DNA of 64,000 nt from Bacillota bacterium (GTDB lineage Bacteria; Bacillota; Clostridia; Lachnospirales; Lachnospiraceae). Of this stretch, positions 43,430-51,670 are shown piece by piece. The stretch lies in the NCBI GenBank assembly GCA_023392535.1, contig JAEVYY010000004.1:8313-72312 (forward strand), in the 5' to 3' direction. The position numbers and the translations under genes are program-made. Each line of letters opens with the position of its first letter. The first letter of the stretch is position 1. The notes beneath the pieces are model-generated. The model was not told the origin of the DNA. It ran no database searches and was given only the letters and a program-made list of their open reading frames with translations.

Positions 43430-44737
43430 ATGAATGTTACAACACAAATGGATGCCGCAAAGAATGGTATCCTCACAAAAGAAATGAAAGAAGTGGCTAA
43501 AAAAGAAAACTGGGAAGCCGAAAAAATCCGCGAATTGGTTGCGGAGGGCAAAATAGCGATTCCTGCAAACAAAAGACACACTTGTTTAGAGCCAAATGGA
43601 ATCGGTTCTATGCTAAGGACAAAGATTAATGTAAATCTTGGTACTTCCAGAGATTCTTGTGATCTTAATATGGAACTTCAAAAGGTGAACGATGCCATTT
43701 CTATGGGAGCGGAGTCTATCATGGATCTTAGTTCCTTTGGGGATACCGGAAAATTCCGTAGAAAGCTTACTGCAGAATGTCCGGCCATAATTGGAACAGT
43801 TCCTATTTATGATGCTGTCGTTTATTACCATAAACCGCTAAAAGAAATCACTTCCGAAGAATGGATTAAAATAGTCGAAATGCATGCGGAAGATGGTGTG
43901 GATTTCATGACAATTCATGTGGGAATCAATAAACAAACTGCTCACAGATTTAAGAAAGCAAAACGTTTGACCAATATTGTGTCCAGAGGAGGTTCCATTA
44001 TATTTGCATGGATGGAAATGACTGGAAATGAAAATCCTTTCTATGAGCATTATGATAGGATTCTCTCAATTTGTCAGAAGTATGATGTGACATTAAGTCT
44101 GGGAGATGCATGCCGCCCTGGCTGCATTGAAGATGCCACAGATATTTCACAAATTGAAGAGCTAGTGACACTTGGGGAATTGACAAAAAGAGCATGGGAA
44201 AAGAATGTACAGGTCATCATAGAAGGCCCTGGACACATGCCGCTTGATGAGATAGCTGCCAATATGAAAATACAACAAACAATCTGCAAGGGAGCTCCAT
44301 TTTATGTGTTAGGTCCTCTCGTTACCGATGTCGCTCCTGGATATGACCATATTACTTCGGCTATTGGAGGGGCAATAGCGGCAGCCTCTGGAGCCTCCTT
44401 TCTTTGTTATGTGACTCCAGCGGAACATTTAAAATTGCCAGACATCGATGATGTGAAGGAAGGCATCATAGCTACCCGTATAGCGGCTCATGCCGCTGAT
44501 ATCGCAAAGGGCATTAAAGGGGCAAAAGACTGGGATCGTAAGATGAGTAAAGCCAGAAAAGAGCTGGATTGGGAAACAATGTTCGAACTTTCTATGGATC
44601 CGGAAAAAGCGAGGCGTTACCGTTCTATGTCTAAGCCAGAAAAAGAAGATACCTGCTCTATGTGTGGAAATTTTTGTGCTATGAAAAATATGAACCGCAT
44701 TTTAGATGGCGAAATGATTACCATATTTGATGAATAA
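43430..44737 (+). CDS. thiC: Phosphomethylpyrimidine synthase ThiC
   Basis: The 435-residue radical SAM enzyme makes hydroxymethylpyrimidine phosphate from aminoimidazole ribotide. Typical blocks are GSMLRTKINVNLGTS, GAESIMDLSSFGD, MTIHVGINK, SRGGSIIFAWM, SLGDACRPGC, IEGPGHMPLDEI and LGPLVTDVAPGYDHITSAIG. The C-terminal cluster-binding cysteines lie in CSMCGNFC. The length is that of the short bacterial/archaeal form. ATG follows AAGGAGG. It is the first gene after the TPP riboswitch. Confidence 0.97.
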   Translation: MNVTTQMDAAKNGILTKEMKEVAKKENWEAEKIRELVAEGKIAIPANKRHTCLEPNGIGSMLRTKINVNLGTSRDSCDLNMELQKVNDAISMGAESIMDLSSFGDTGKFRRKLTAECPAIIGTVPIYDAVVYYHKPLKEITSEEWIKIVEMHAEDGVDFMTIHVGINKQTAHRFKKAKRLTNIVSRGGSIIFAWMEMTGNENPFYEHYDRILSICQKYDVTLSLGDACRPGCIEDATDISQIEELVTLGELTKRAWEKNVQVIIEGPGHMPLDEIAANMKIQQTICKGAPFYVLGPLVTDVAPGYDHITSAIGGAIAAASGASFLCYVTPAEHLKLPDIDDVKEGIIATRIAAHAADIAKGIKGAKDWDRKMSKARKELDWETMFELSMDPEKARRYRSMSKPEKEDTCSMCGNFCAMKNMNRILDGEMITIFDE

Positions 44738-44791
44738 TTATGGGTGAGAATATTTGGGTTGCGTAAAATTAGCGCAGAAAAGAGGAAAAGA

Positions 44792-45292
44792 GTGAAAAAT
44801 AAAAAAATAATATGCAGTGGGATGCTGGTAGCCCTGGCGGTTACGCTTTCTGGCTTTTCCATTCCAATCAGTGCCTCCAGATGTTTTCCGGTTCAACATT
44901 TGATAAATGTTTTAGCAGGTGTCTATCTAGGACCCTTTTATGGTATTTTAATTGCTTTTTGTACTTCTTTGATCCGTAATCTTATGGGGACAGGTAGTCT
45001 TTTGGCATTTCCGGGAAGTATGGTGGGGGCTTTTCTCAGTGCCTATCTTTTTCAACGAACTGAGAAGTTTGTCTTGGCTTATTTGGGAGAAATAATAGGT
45101 ACCGGACTATTAGGCGCGACTCTTAGCTATCCGGTTGCTGTGTTTCTTATGGGAAAAGAAGTTGCTGTTTTTTTCTTCGTGCTGCCATTTCTCATGAGTA
45201 CAGTTACGGGAACCGTTCTAGCGATGATTCTAATGGAAATCATGCGACGCTCTGGTCTATTTTCCTATGTTAGGGGGCTCGTTCATGAATAA
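44792..45292 (+). CDS. thiW: ThiW, thiazole-specific ECF transporter S component
   Basis: The 166-residue membrane protein has about five to six hydrophobic segments. Its ThiW family blocks are MLVALAVTLSGFSIPISASR, CFPVQHLINVLAGVYLGP, RNLMGTGSLLAFPGSMVGA and TLSYPVAVFLMG. It is thought to import hydroxyethylthiazole with the shared ECF module. I chose the GTG at 44792 with AGAGG upstream; the frame opens earlier (GTG 44744) without a good site. It overlaps thiM. Confidence 0.88.
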   Translation: MKNKKIICSGMLVALAVTLSGFSIPISASRCFPVQHLINVLAGVYLGPFYGILIAFCTSLIRNLMGTGSLLAFPGSMVGAFLSAYLFQRTEKFVLAYLGEIIGTGLLGATLSYPVAVFLMGKEVAVFFFVLPFLMSTVTGTVLAMILMEIMRRSGLFSYVRGLVHE

Positions 45293-46157
45293 GATAAACT
45301 ATTCTTTAGTGGAATTGGTGAGAGAGAAAAGGCCACTAGTCCATTGTATTACCAACTATGTAACTGCACAGGATGTTGCCAACATCATATTGGCATGTGG
45401 CGGCTCTCCCTTTATGGCAGACCATCCAGAGGAGACTGCCGAGATAACTGCACTTTGTAATTGCCTTCTTTTAAATACAGGAACCATAAAAGAGAACGCT
45501 AAGGAAGCAATGATTCAATCAGGAAGAGAAGCAAATCGTTTCATGCATCCAGTTATATTGGACCCGGTGGGATGTGGTGCTTCCCGTCAACGAATACAGA
45601 TTATACTTTCCATCATTAGAGAAATAAAATTGACGGTAATACGGGGGAATGTCTCGGAGATTACCTATTTGTTGAGTGCTTTAACGAATGGTCTTGCCAA
45701 TCCATCCAGAGGAGTTGATGCTGATTTTTCAGATGAAATTAACGAAGATTCACTGATACCCTTCATAGAAAAGGCCAAAGCGCTAAGCGCTGTAACGGGT
45801 GCAATTGTTGTCATGACTGGGAAAACTGATATTGTAACAACAAGACAAGAAACCTGGCTGATTAGAAATGGATGTTCCATGATGTCCCAGATTACAGGAA
45901 GCGGTTGTATGCTGGACGGTGTCATAGCTGCTTATGTGGCGTCTATTTCGGATTCCAATGGGAAGATTCAGCAAAATCTCTTATTGGAAGCAGTAGCTCT
46001 TGCCACCGCTGCGACTGGTCTTTGCGGGGAACGAGCATCAGAAAAAATAAAAAAAATACAGGGGGGGTGTGGAACGTTTCGTTGCTACTTTATGGATGAA
46101 TTTAGCATGTTAAAGGAATCAATTTTGAAAGAAGGGGCAAACATTGAAATTTGGTAA
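45285..46157 (+). CDS. thiM: Hydroxyethylthiazole kinase ThiM
   Basis: The 290-residue ribokinase-fold enzyme phosphorylates 4-methyl-5-hydroxyethylthiazole for salvage. Family blocks include RPLVHCITNYVTAQDVANI, MADHPEETAEI, ILDPVGCGASRQRIQI, VIRGNVSEI and the catalytic SQITGSGCMLDGVIAAY. ATG 45285 has AGGGGG upstream inside the end of thiW. It works with the thiazole transporter ThiW next to it. Confidence 0.95.
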   Translation: MNKINYSLVELVREKRPLVHCITNYVTAQDVANIILACGGSPFMADHPEETAEITALCNCLLLNTGTIKENAKEAMIQSGREANRFMHPVILDPVGCGASRQRIQIILSIIREIKLTVIRGNVSEITYLLSALTNGLANPSRGVDADFSDEINEDSLIPFIEKAKALSAVTGAIVVMTGKTDIVTTRQETWLIRNGCSMMSQITGSGCMLDGVIAAYVASISDSNGKIQQNLLLEAVALATAATGLCGERASEKIKKIQGGCGTFRCYFMDEFSMLKESILKEGANIEIW

Positions 46158-46785
46158 TGAAATATATTTATTATATGCGGTGACAGACCATGTGATGGAA
46201 GGCGAAGCTCTTTTTATAGAGAAAATAGAAGAGGCCCTTTCCGCAGGTGTCACTTTATTACAGCTACGTGAAAAGAATATGGAAACGAAAGCTTTTTTAG
46301 AAGAAGCTCTTATAGTACGTGAACTTACGAATCGGTATGGAGTCCCTCTTATCATTAATGATAACGTAGACATTGCCATACAATGTAATGCGGATGGAGT
46401 ACATGTAGGACAAGATGATTTATCACCTTCCGTGGTCAGAAGCCGTATTGGAGAGAATCGGATTTTAGGTGTCACGGTAAAAACAGTACAACAGGCCCAA
46501 AAAGCTTGGGAAGCAGGTGCCGATTACTTGGGTGTTGGAGCTGTATTTCCCAGTCTAACAAAAAAAGAAGCCATCCCGGTGACAATGGATCAGCTTTCAG
46601 AGATTTGCCGGTCGGTTCCGCTTCCGGTGACCGCGATTGGCGGAATTACCGGTGAAAATGTCTCTTCTTTAAAAGGAACAGGGATAGCTGGAGCAGCAGT
46701 AGTTTCTGGGATTTTCCGGCAAAAAGAAATCTCGTCAGCAGTTCATAGCTTAAAGAAACAATTGCAGAAAGTGGTGATGGTATGA
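46144..46785 (+). CDS. thiE: Thiamine phosphate synthase ThiE
   Basis: The 213-residue TIM-barrel enzyme joins hydroxymethylpyrimidine pyrophosphate and thiazole phosphate. Blocks: YAVTDHVM, GVTLLQLREKNMETK, LIINDNVDIAIQCNADGVHVG with QDDLSPS following, LGVTVKTVQQA, ADYLGVGAVFPSLTKKEA and VTAIGGITGENV. The TTG start at 46144 has GAAGGGG upstream. It overlaps thiM by 14 bases and thiD by 4, so all are translationally coupled. Confidence 0.95.
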   Translation: MKFGNEIYLLYAVTDHVMEGEALFIEKIEEALSAGVTLLQLREKNMETKAFLEEALIVRELTNRYGVPLIINDNVDIAIQCNADGVHVGQDDLSPSVVRSRIGENRILGVTVKTVQQAQKAWEAGADYLGVGAVFPSLTKKEAIPVTMDQLSEICRSVPLPVTAIGGITGENVSSLKGTGIAGAAVVSGIFRQKEISSAVHSLKKQLQKVVMV

Positions 46786-47585
46786 TGCGATCGCTACCCT
46801 CTGTCTTAACAATAGCAGGTTCTGATTGCAGCGGGGGTGCTGGAATACAGGCAGATTTAAAGACGATTATGGCGTTTGGTCTCTATGGTTCCAGTGTAAT
46901 CACAAATCTCACCGCTCAAAATACCATAGGAGTCCATTTGACGGAGTCCGTTAGCGGCAACATGCTGTCAGGTCAACTGGATGCAGTTTTATCAGACATT
47001 CCTCCAGAAGCGGTAAAAATTGGTATGGTGGGGACCTCTTCCACGATAGAAATTATTGCACGAAGGTTGATGAATTTCCAAAAAGTTCCTATTGTTACAG
47101 ATCCTGTTATGATATCCACCAGTGGAAGAAGAATATTAGAAGAAAGTGCAATCCATGCACTGACAGATAGATTGTTTCCGATTTCGGCTCTTATTACACC
47201 TAATATCCCAGAAGCAGAAACACTTTTATCTATAGAAAAAGAAATCCATACGAAAGAGGACATGGAACAAGCAGCGCGTAAACTAGGAGAAAAGTATGGG
47301 ATTTCTATTCTTCTGAAAGGAGGACATCGCATAGACGGTGCTGACGATGTATTATATCATAAGGGTCTCATCACATGGTTTATGGGCACACGCATACTAA
47401 ATCCCAATACGCATGGTACGGGATGTACCCTTTCCTCGGCAATTGCCTGTGGGCTGGCAAAAGGAATGAAGCTTGAGGAAAGCATTTTAGCAGCCAAAGA
47501 ATATCTGAATAAAGCATTAAATAGCGGGCTGCATATCGGGAAGGGAAATGGACCCCTGTGGCATGGAATAAAGGCGGATACATAA
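46782..47585 (+). CDS. thiD: Hydroxymethylpyrimidine (phosphate) kinase ThiD
   Basis: The 267-residue ribokinase-family enzyme carries out the two phosphorylations of hydroxymethylpyrimidine. Blocks: VLTIAGSDCSGGAGIQADLK, ALIT-like LITPNIPEAETLL, ILLKGGHR and the catalytic NPNTHGTGCTLSSAIACGLA. The first ATG overlaps the thiE stop, with a second ATG 3 bases later. It closes the thiamine operon. No thiG, thiH, thiS or thiF is present, so thiazole is probably salvaged. Confidence 0.95.
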   Translation: MMRSLPSVLTIAGSDCSGGAGIQADLKTIMAFGLYGSSVITNLTAQNTIGVHLTESVSGNMLSGQLDAVLSDIPPEAVKIGMVGTSSTIEIIARRLMNFQKVPIVTDPVMISTSGRRILEESAIHALTDRLFPISALITPNIPEAETLLSIEKEIHTKEDMEQAARKLGEKYGISILLKGGHRIDGADDVLYHKGLITWFMGTRILNPNTHGTGCTLSSAIACGLAKGMKLEESILAAKEYLNKALNSGLHIGKGNGPLWHGIKADT

Positions 47586-47588
47586 TAA

Positions 47589-48512
47589 TCAGTCTTTATC
47601 TTCCACTTCTTCTACTTTAATATGAAATGATAAGTTGAAGTTGCGTCCGTCTACATTCTTTAAAATCAGTCTATTGTTACCGGCGGGCAAGGTTATGGAT
47701 GCGATTATGGTGTCCATTTCCTCGTAGTCGGAAATAGCGTACTGTTTTTCTTTGTTTATCAGCGGGAGGTATTCTCCTTCTTCTGTTTCGTATTGCAATG
47801 TCATTGCTCCGAGTTCCATATTTTTATGAGTACTTTTAAAATGATATGCTATGCGTACGGTTACCGGAGTGCTTTTTTCTAAATTTGTCTCTAATACAAT
47901 GTTTGCATCTTTTGTATCTAATTCTGTGTAAGACTTTTTTTCCTCATTAAGTATTTTTAAACTTTGACTAACGTCTGGCATCTTTTTTGGGTTTTCACTG
48001 CTTTGAGTCTGCGGATCATTACTAATATTGGTATCTTCATCTGCACTGTCGTCACTATCACCGTGTGCAATATAAGTATAATCATTGCCATTGATATCTG
48101 TTATTTGTATATCCATCTTAAAAGAAGTATGATCTCCAAGCAATTGAATTTTTCCGATTCCTGGTTTTACCGGAATTTTTGTATCTATTGTAAATGTATC
48201 ATTTGAAGCATCGTTACTGTCTGCAATTTCTATATCATTCCCTTCTGGATCGACATATACGATTTGTACATTTCCGGATAGATGTTTAAATGTTCCGGAA
48301 ATCCCGAGTTCATTTTCTGTCAGACAAGACATAGTTAAAAGTCCAAGAGGATCGTCTTTTGTGAGATAGACGCTACCAGATAAATGATAGGAAGCACCAT
48401 CTGTACGGCATTGAAAGTTATTAAAATAACTAAATGAAGCCATGCGGGAGCAGCCGGTAGTAATGGTTGCCAATATAACGATGATTAGTTGAAACAGTAC
48501 TGACTTTTTCAT
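47589..48512 (-). CDS. Putative lipoprotein of unknown function
   Basis: The 307-residue protein has a signal peptide MKKSVLFQLIIVILATITTGC with lipobox TTGC and Cys21 as the likely anchor. The rest is beta-rich, with FSYFNNFQCRTDGASYHLSGS, a Ser/Asp/Asn-rich linker (about residues 148-175) and a C-terminal beta-rich module with ITLPAGNNRLILKNVDGRNF. I do not recognise a family. It is convergent with thiD (3 bases apart) and downstream of an AraC regulator on the same strand, but the 127-base gap leaves an operon uncertain. Confidence 0.8.
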   Translation of the reverse strand: MKKSVLFQLIIVILATITTGCSRMASFSYFNNFQCRTDGASYHLSGSVYLTKDDPLGLLTMSCLTENELGISGTFKHLSGNVQIVYVDPEGNDIEIADSNDASNDTFTIDTKIPVKPGIGKIQLLGDHTSFKMDIQITDINGNDYTYIAHGDSDDSADEDTNISNDPQTQSSENPKKMPDVSQSLKILNEEKKSYTELDTKDANIVLETNLEKSTPVTVRIAYHFKSTHKNMELGAMTLQYETEEGEYLPLINKEKQYAISDYEEMDTIIASITLPAGNNRLILKNVDGRNFNLSFHIKVEEVEDKD

Positions 48513-48639
48513 GATTTATTCTCCGTTCTGTTTACTTAGGTAGATAATTTGAATATTTTTTAGGATGGAAATGTTTACCTATTTATATAACGAACTAAGT
48601 TTAAAATAAACTTCAAAATAAAAGAATTAATATATATTG

Positions 48640-49608
48640 CTATAAAGGATTTTCTAATCGATATTGTTTTGGAGTCATGGCAAAGCGTTTCTTAAAGATA
48701 CGATGAAAATAACTGGTATTTTCATACCCTACCATTGCTATAATATTTTCTACTGCAATGCTGGTCGTGGTAAGCAAAAATACAGATTGATTCAGTCGTT
48801 TCGCCTGTAACAGATTCTTGAAATGATACCCAGAGTGTTTTTTTAAAAGTTTACTTACGTAGTAAGGAGGATGTCCCAATAGGTGGGATAGTTCTTCTAA
48901 GGATGCATTCTTATAATGATTTTCAATATATTGAAACGTTGCGAACACCAAGTTTTGTTCAAATTGTCTGGGATCATTCTGATTGATCTTTTCGGTATGA
49001 TCGAACAAGTGAAGCATCAACAGTTCCATCGTAGTTTGAATGATATTTCGCTTGTTTGACTGTTTGTTTAACAGTGCCCAAGTCATATTCTCGACCAAGT
49101 TCTGAATTGGCAGTATTTCTTTTACCGGAAAATGTAGATAATCTACCATACTTTTTTCCTGCTTTAGGGAAGCAATAATAAAGTTACGTAATATATTTTC
49201 TTCAGAGGCCATCGCGAAGGTACGGTCAAAAAATTCTGGCAGTACAATAAAGTTGACGGCAATGTCATCTTTTCCGGCAGGCAGGATCTCTTGTGTGACA
49301 TTCTGATTTAGAAATAGGAGTTCTCCGGCGTTCAAATTCACTTTTTTAGTATCATTGATGATATGAGTGGTGGAACCGCTGCACATATAGATGATTTCCA
49401 CATAATTATGCTTGTGTTTCGGAAAATGCACAAAACGGGTGTGTGGACGAATATCAATGACCTTTCCGCTTGCCAGCATGAGTCGGCTGTCAATCACGAA
49501 TTCATCCGTCGTGGCATATAAATTTTTCTGTACATCATTATTTCCATCCAGTAACCGCTGTTCTTCCCCGGTAATGACCTCTAAGAGTCCTAATAATTCT
49601 TGATTCAT
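48640..49608 (-). CDS. AraC family regulator, probable controller of the rhamnose genes
   Basis: The 322-residue protein has an N-terminal cupin-like sensor domain (VHFPKHKHNYVEIIYMCSGS; AGELLFLNQNVTQEI). Its C-terminal AraC DNA-binding domain has NASLEELSHLLGHPPYYVSKLL and AVENIIAMVGYENTSYFHRIF, then TPKQYR. It is divergent from rhaB. I placed the start at the ATG at 49608 because GGGGGA lies upstream; an ATG at 49635 is in frame but has no ribosome binding site. The role in rhamnose control is inferred from position. Confidence 0.85.
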   Translation of the reverse strand: MNQELLGLLEVITGEEQRLLDGNNDVQKNLYATTDEFVIDSRLMLASGKVIDIRPHTRFVHFPKHKHNYVEIIYMCSGSTTHIINDTKKVNLNAGELLFLNQNVTQEILPAGKDDIAVNFIVLPEFFDRTFAMASEENILRNFIIASLKQEKSMVDYLHFPVKEILPIQNLVENMTWALLNKQSNKRNIIQTTMELLMLHLFDHTEKINQNDPRQFEQNLVFATFQYIENHYKNASLEELSHLLGHPPYYVSKLLKKHSGYHFKNLLQAKRLNQSVFLLTTTSIAVENIIAMVGYENTSYFHRIFKKRFAMTPKQYRLENPL

Positions 49609-49643
49609 GTCTGCAAATTCCCCCGTTTTTCTCATAATACGTA

Positions 49644-49785
49644 GTACATAGGTATGAAATCATTCGGACACGCTCTCGCTCCGATAAAAATCGCAGCGGT
49701 ACTAATACGTCAGAATCGCTTTGCTCCTGACGCATAAGGACCGGCGTTTTTATAGGGTCCTTCAGTGATTTTCATACCTATGTAC
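49644..49785. repeat. 142-bp palindromic element (MITE-like or large structured element)
   Basis: GTACATAGGTATGAAA (49644-49659) recurs as its exact reverse complement at 49770-49785. The interior also pairs imperfectly. AAAAATCGC near 49688 faces GCGTTTTTAT near 49744, and CGTCAG near 49709 faces CTGACG near 49727. The whole can fold into one long interrupted hairpin. No ORF is supported. It could be a small non-autonomous repeat or a structured RNA between the AraC gene and rhaB. Confidence 0.55.
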
Positions 49786-50065
49786 CACTCACTTTTTGAA
49801 TGCCGCAAAGCACTGCATCAAATACTGGCATCTGATGACTTGCGATATCGATATATGCGAACCTTTCTGTCCTTCTTTGATGCCTTATATTTTCTGGTGA
49901 GCTTATCAGAAAACTTGACATCGTCAATTTGCACATACACTTATCAAACAAAAATGGATGCACAACATAGTTCGGTGAGCAACTGTATGAAGCCGCTGGT
50001 ACTTAGAGCATGTATTTTATGCTCCTATGTACCATTGCGTGCTGACCATTTTCTTTAAACCTATT
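49786..50065. other. Non-coding stretch, possibly degenerate coding remnant
   Basis: About 280 bases without a supportable gene. Short frames on both strands lack ribosome binding sites and recognisable domains. On the minus strand a stretch reading KLTRKYKASKKDRKVRIYRY looks protein-like but is interrupted on both sides, suggesting an old gene fragment. Confidence 0.3.
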
Positions 50066-50203
50066 GTGCAAATTTACGAATTCATTGACTGGCTATGATT
50101 AGCAATTATTATAGAGTATAGCATTTTGATCATTCATGTGCAAATAAGGACGGTAAAATTCGCAAACAACGTCCTAAAAATGGAGAATAAAATACGATAC
50201 AAT
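50066..50203 (+). promoter_or_regulatory. rhaB promoter region with repeated GTGCAAAT
   Basis: GTGCAAAT occurs at 50066-50073 and 50138-50145, and inverted at 49927-49934. GGACG...CGTCC flanks TTCGCAAACA around 50147-50173. A -10 candidate TACAAT (50198-50203) has no good -35, as expected for AraC activation. The same octamer is found upstream of fucI. Confidence 0.4.
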
Positions 50204-50247
50204 ACATATGTAAAAAGCTCATGCAGAAGCGATGGGAAGGGATAATT

Positions 50248-51648
50248 ATGGAAAAATACTTTTTGGCAGTGGATATCGGAGCATCCAGCGGAAGGCATAT
50301 ACTAGGCAGTATTACAAACAGTAAGATCGTATTGGAAGAAGTTTACCGTTTCGAGAATGGAATGGTAAAAAAGGACGGTCATTTGTGCTGGGATACAGAG
50401 CGTTTATTCCGTAATATCAAACAGGGAATGAAGGTCTGCAAGGAAAAAAATAAAATTCCAGAAAGCATGGCGATTGATACCTGGGCAGTAGATTATGTGT
50501 TATTGGATAAAAATGATAAGTTAGTGGGCAATACCTATGGCTACCGTGATGCAAGAACAAAAAATATGGATAAAGAAGTATACAAGCTTATTTCAAAAGA
50601 AGATTTATACAGAAGAACTGGCATCCAAAAATTAATTTTTAATACGGTCTATCAACTGATGGCTCTGAAAAAACAGGAACCTGAGGTTATGGATGCAGCA
50701 GAATCATTACTTTTCATTCCGGATTACTTTCATTTTCTGCTTACTGGAAATAAGCTATGTGAGTATACAAATGCAACAACTGGGCAATTAGTGAGTCCTA
50801 TTACTAAAAATTGGGATTATCAGCTCATTAAAAAATTAGGATATAAAAAATCAATGTTTCAGGAAATCATACAGCCGGGAGCACTTGCAGGGCGGCTGAC
50901 GCCACAGATAGCGGAAGAAGTCGGATTCTGCTGTGATGTGATTCTTCCGGCAACACATGATACAGGATCAGCAGTGATGGCAGTACCGGCCTTAAAGGAT
51001 ACGTGTATGTATATCAGTTCAGGAACATGGTCACTCATGGGAATTGAAAATAATGAAGCGGTCTGTACCAGAGAAAGTATGGAGAAGAATTTTACCAATG
51101 AAGGCGGATATGAATATCGGTTCCGGTATTTGAAGAATATTATGGGACTTTGGATGATCCAGTCGGTAAGGCATGAACTTGGGGATAAGTATTCTTTTGC
51201 GGAGCTTTGTGAAATGGCAGAGGAAGAAAAGACATTTCCGTCCCGCGTGGATGTGAATGATGAACGCTTCTTTGCACCAGACAATATGGTGGAATCAATT
51301 AGAGCGTATTGCAGGGAAAGCGGTCAAAAAGAACCGTTGACAATAGGTCAGATAGCTACGGTCGTTTATCAGAGTCTTGCGGAAAGCTATGCGGATACCG
51401 CCAAAGAGATCGAGGCTCTGACTGGGAAAAAATTTAATTCGATCTACATCGTTGGCGGCGGTTCCAATGCAGTCTATTTGAACCAGTTGACGGCGGAAAA
51501 GACAGGAAAGACTATTTACGCCGGACCAGGCGAAGCGACAGCAATCGGTAATCTGATGGCTCAAATGATTCAAAAAGGAGAATTCATGGGACTTCAGGAA
51601 GCGAGAAGATGTGTTCATGAATCTTTTGAGATTAAAGAGTATCAATAA
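50248..51648 (+). CDS. rhaB: Rhamnulokinase
   Basis: The 466-residue FGGY kinase phosphorylates L-rhamnulose at C1. It opens YFLAVDIGASSGRHILGS and has AIDTWAVDYVLLD, LPATHDTGSAVMAVPA, YISSGTWSLMGIE and SIYIVGGGSNAVYLNQLTA. It is a paralogue of the kinase at 16477. Its position directly before rhaA makes it the true rhamnulokinase candidate. ATG 50248 has GGGAAGGG upstream; an in-frame start at 50221 lacks one. Confidence 0.93.
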   Translation: MEKYFLAVDIGASSGRHILGSITNSKIVLEEVYRFENGMVKKDGHLCWDTERLFRNIKQGMKVCKEKNKIPESMAIDTWAVDYVLLDKNDKLVGNTYGYRDARTKNMDKEVYKLISKEDLYRRTGIQKLIFNTVYQLMALKKQEPEVMDAAESLLFIPDYFHFLLTGNKLCEYTNATTGQLVSPITKNWDYQLIKKLGYKKSMFQEIIQPGALAGRLTPQIAEEVGFCCDVILPATHDTGSAVMAVPALKDTCMYISSGTWSLMGIENNEAVCTRESMEKNFTNEGGYEYRFRYLKNIMGLWMIQSVRHELGDKYSFAELCEMAEEEKTFPSRVDVNDERFFAPDNMVESIRAYCRESGQKEPLTIGQIATVVYQSLAESYADTAKEIEALTGKKFNSIYIVGGGSNAVYLNQLTAEKTGKTIYAGPGEATAIGNLMAQMIQKGEFMGLQEARRCVHESFEIKEYQ

Positions 51649-51670
51649 AAGAGAGAAAGGAATTCGAAAA

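Noticed and set aside
49765..50058. Plus-strand frame of 97 codons between the AraC gene and rhaB
   Set aside because: It starts inside the palindromic element, has no ribosome binding site and no recognisable domain.
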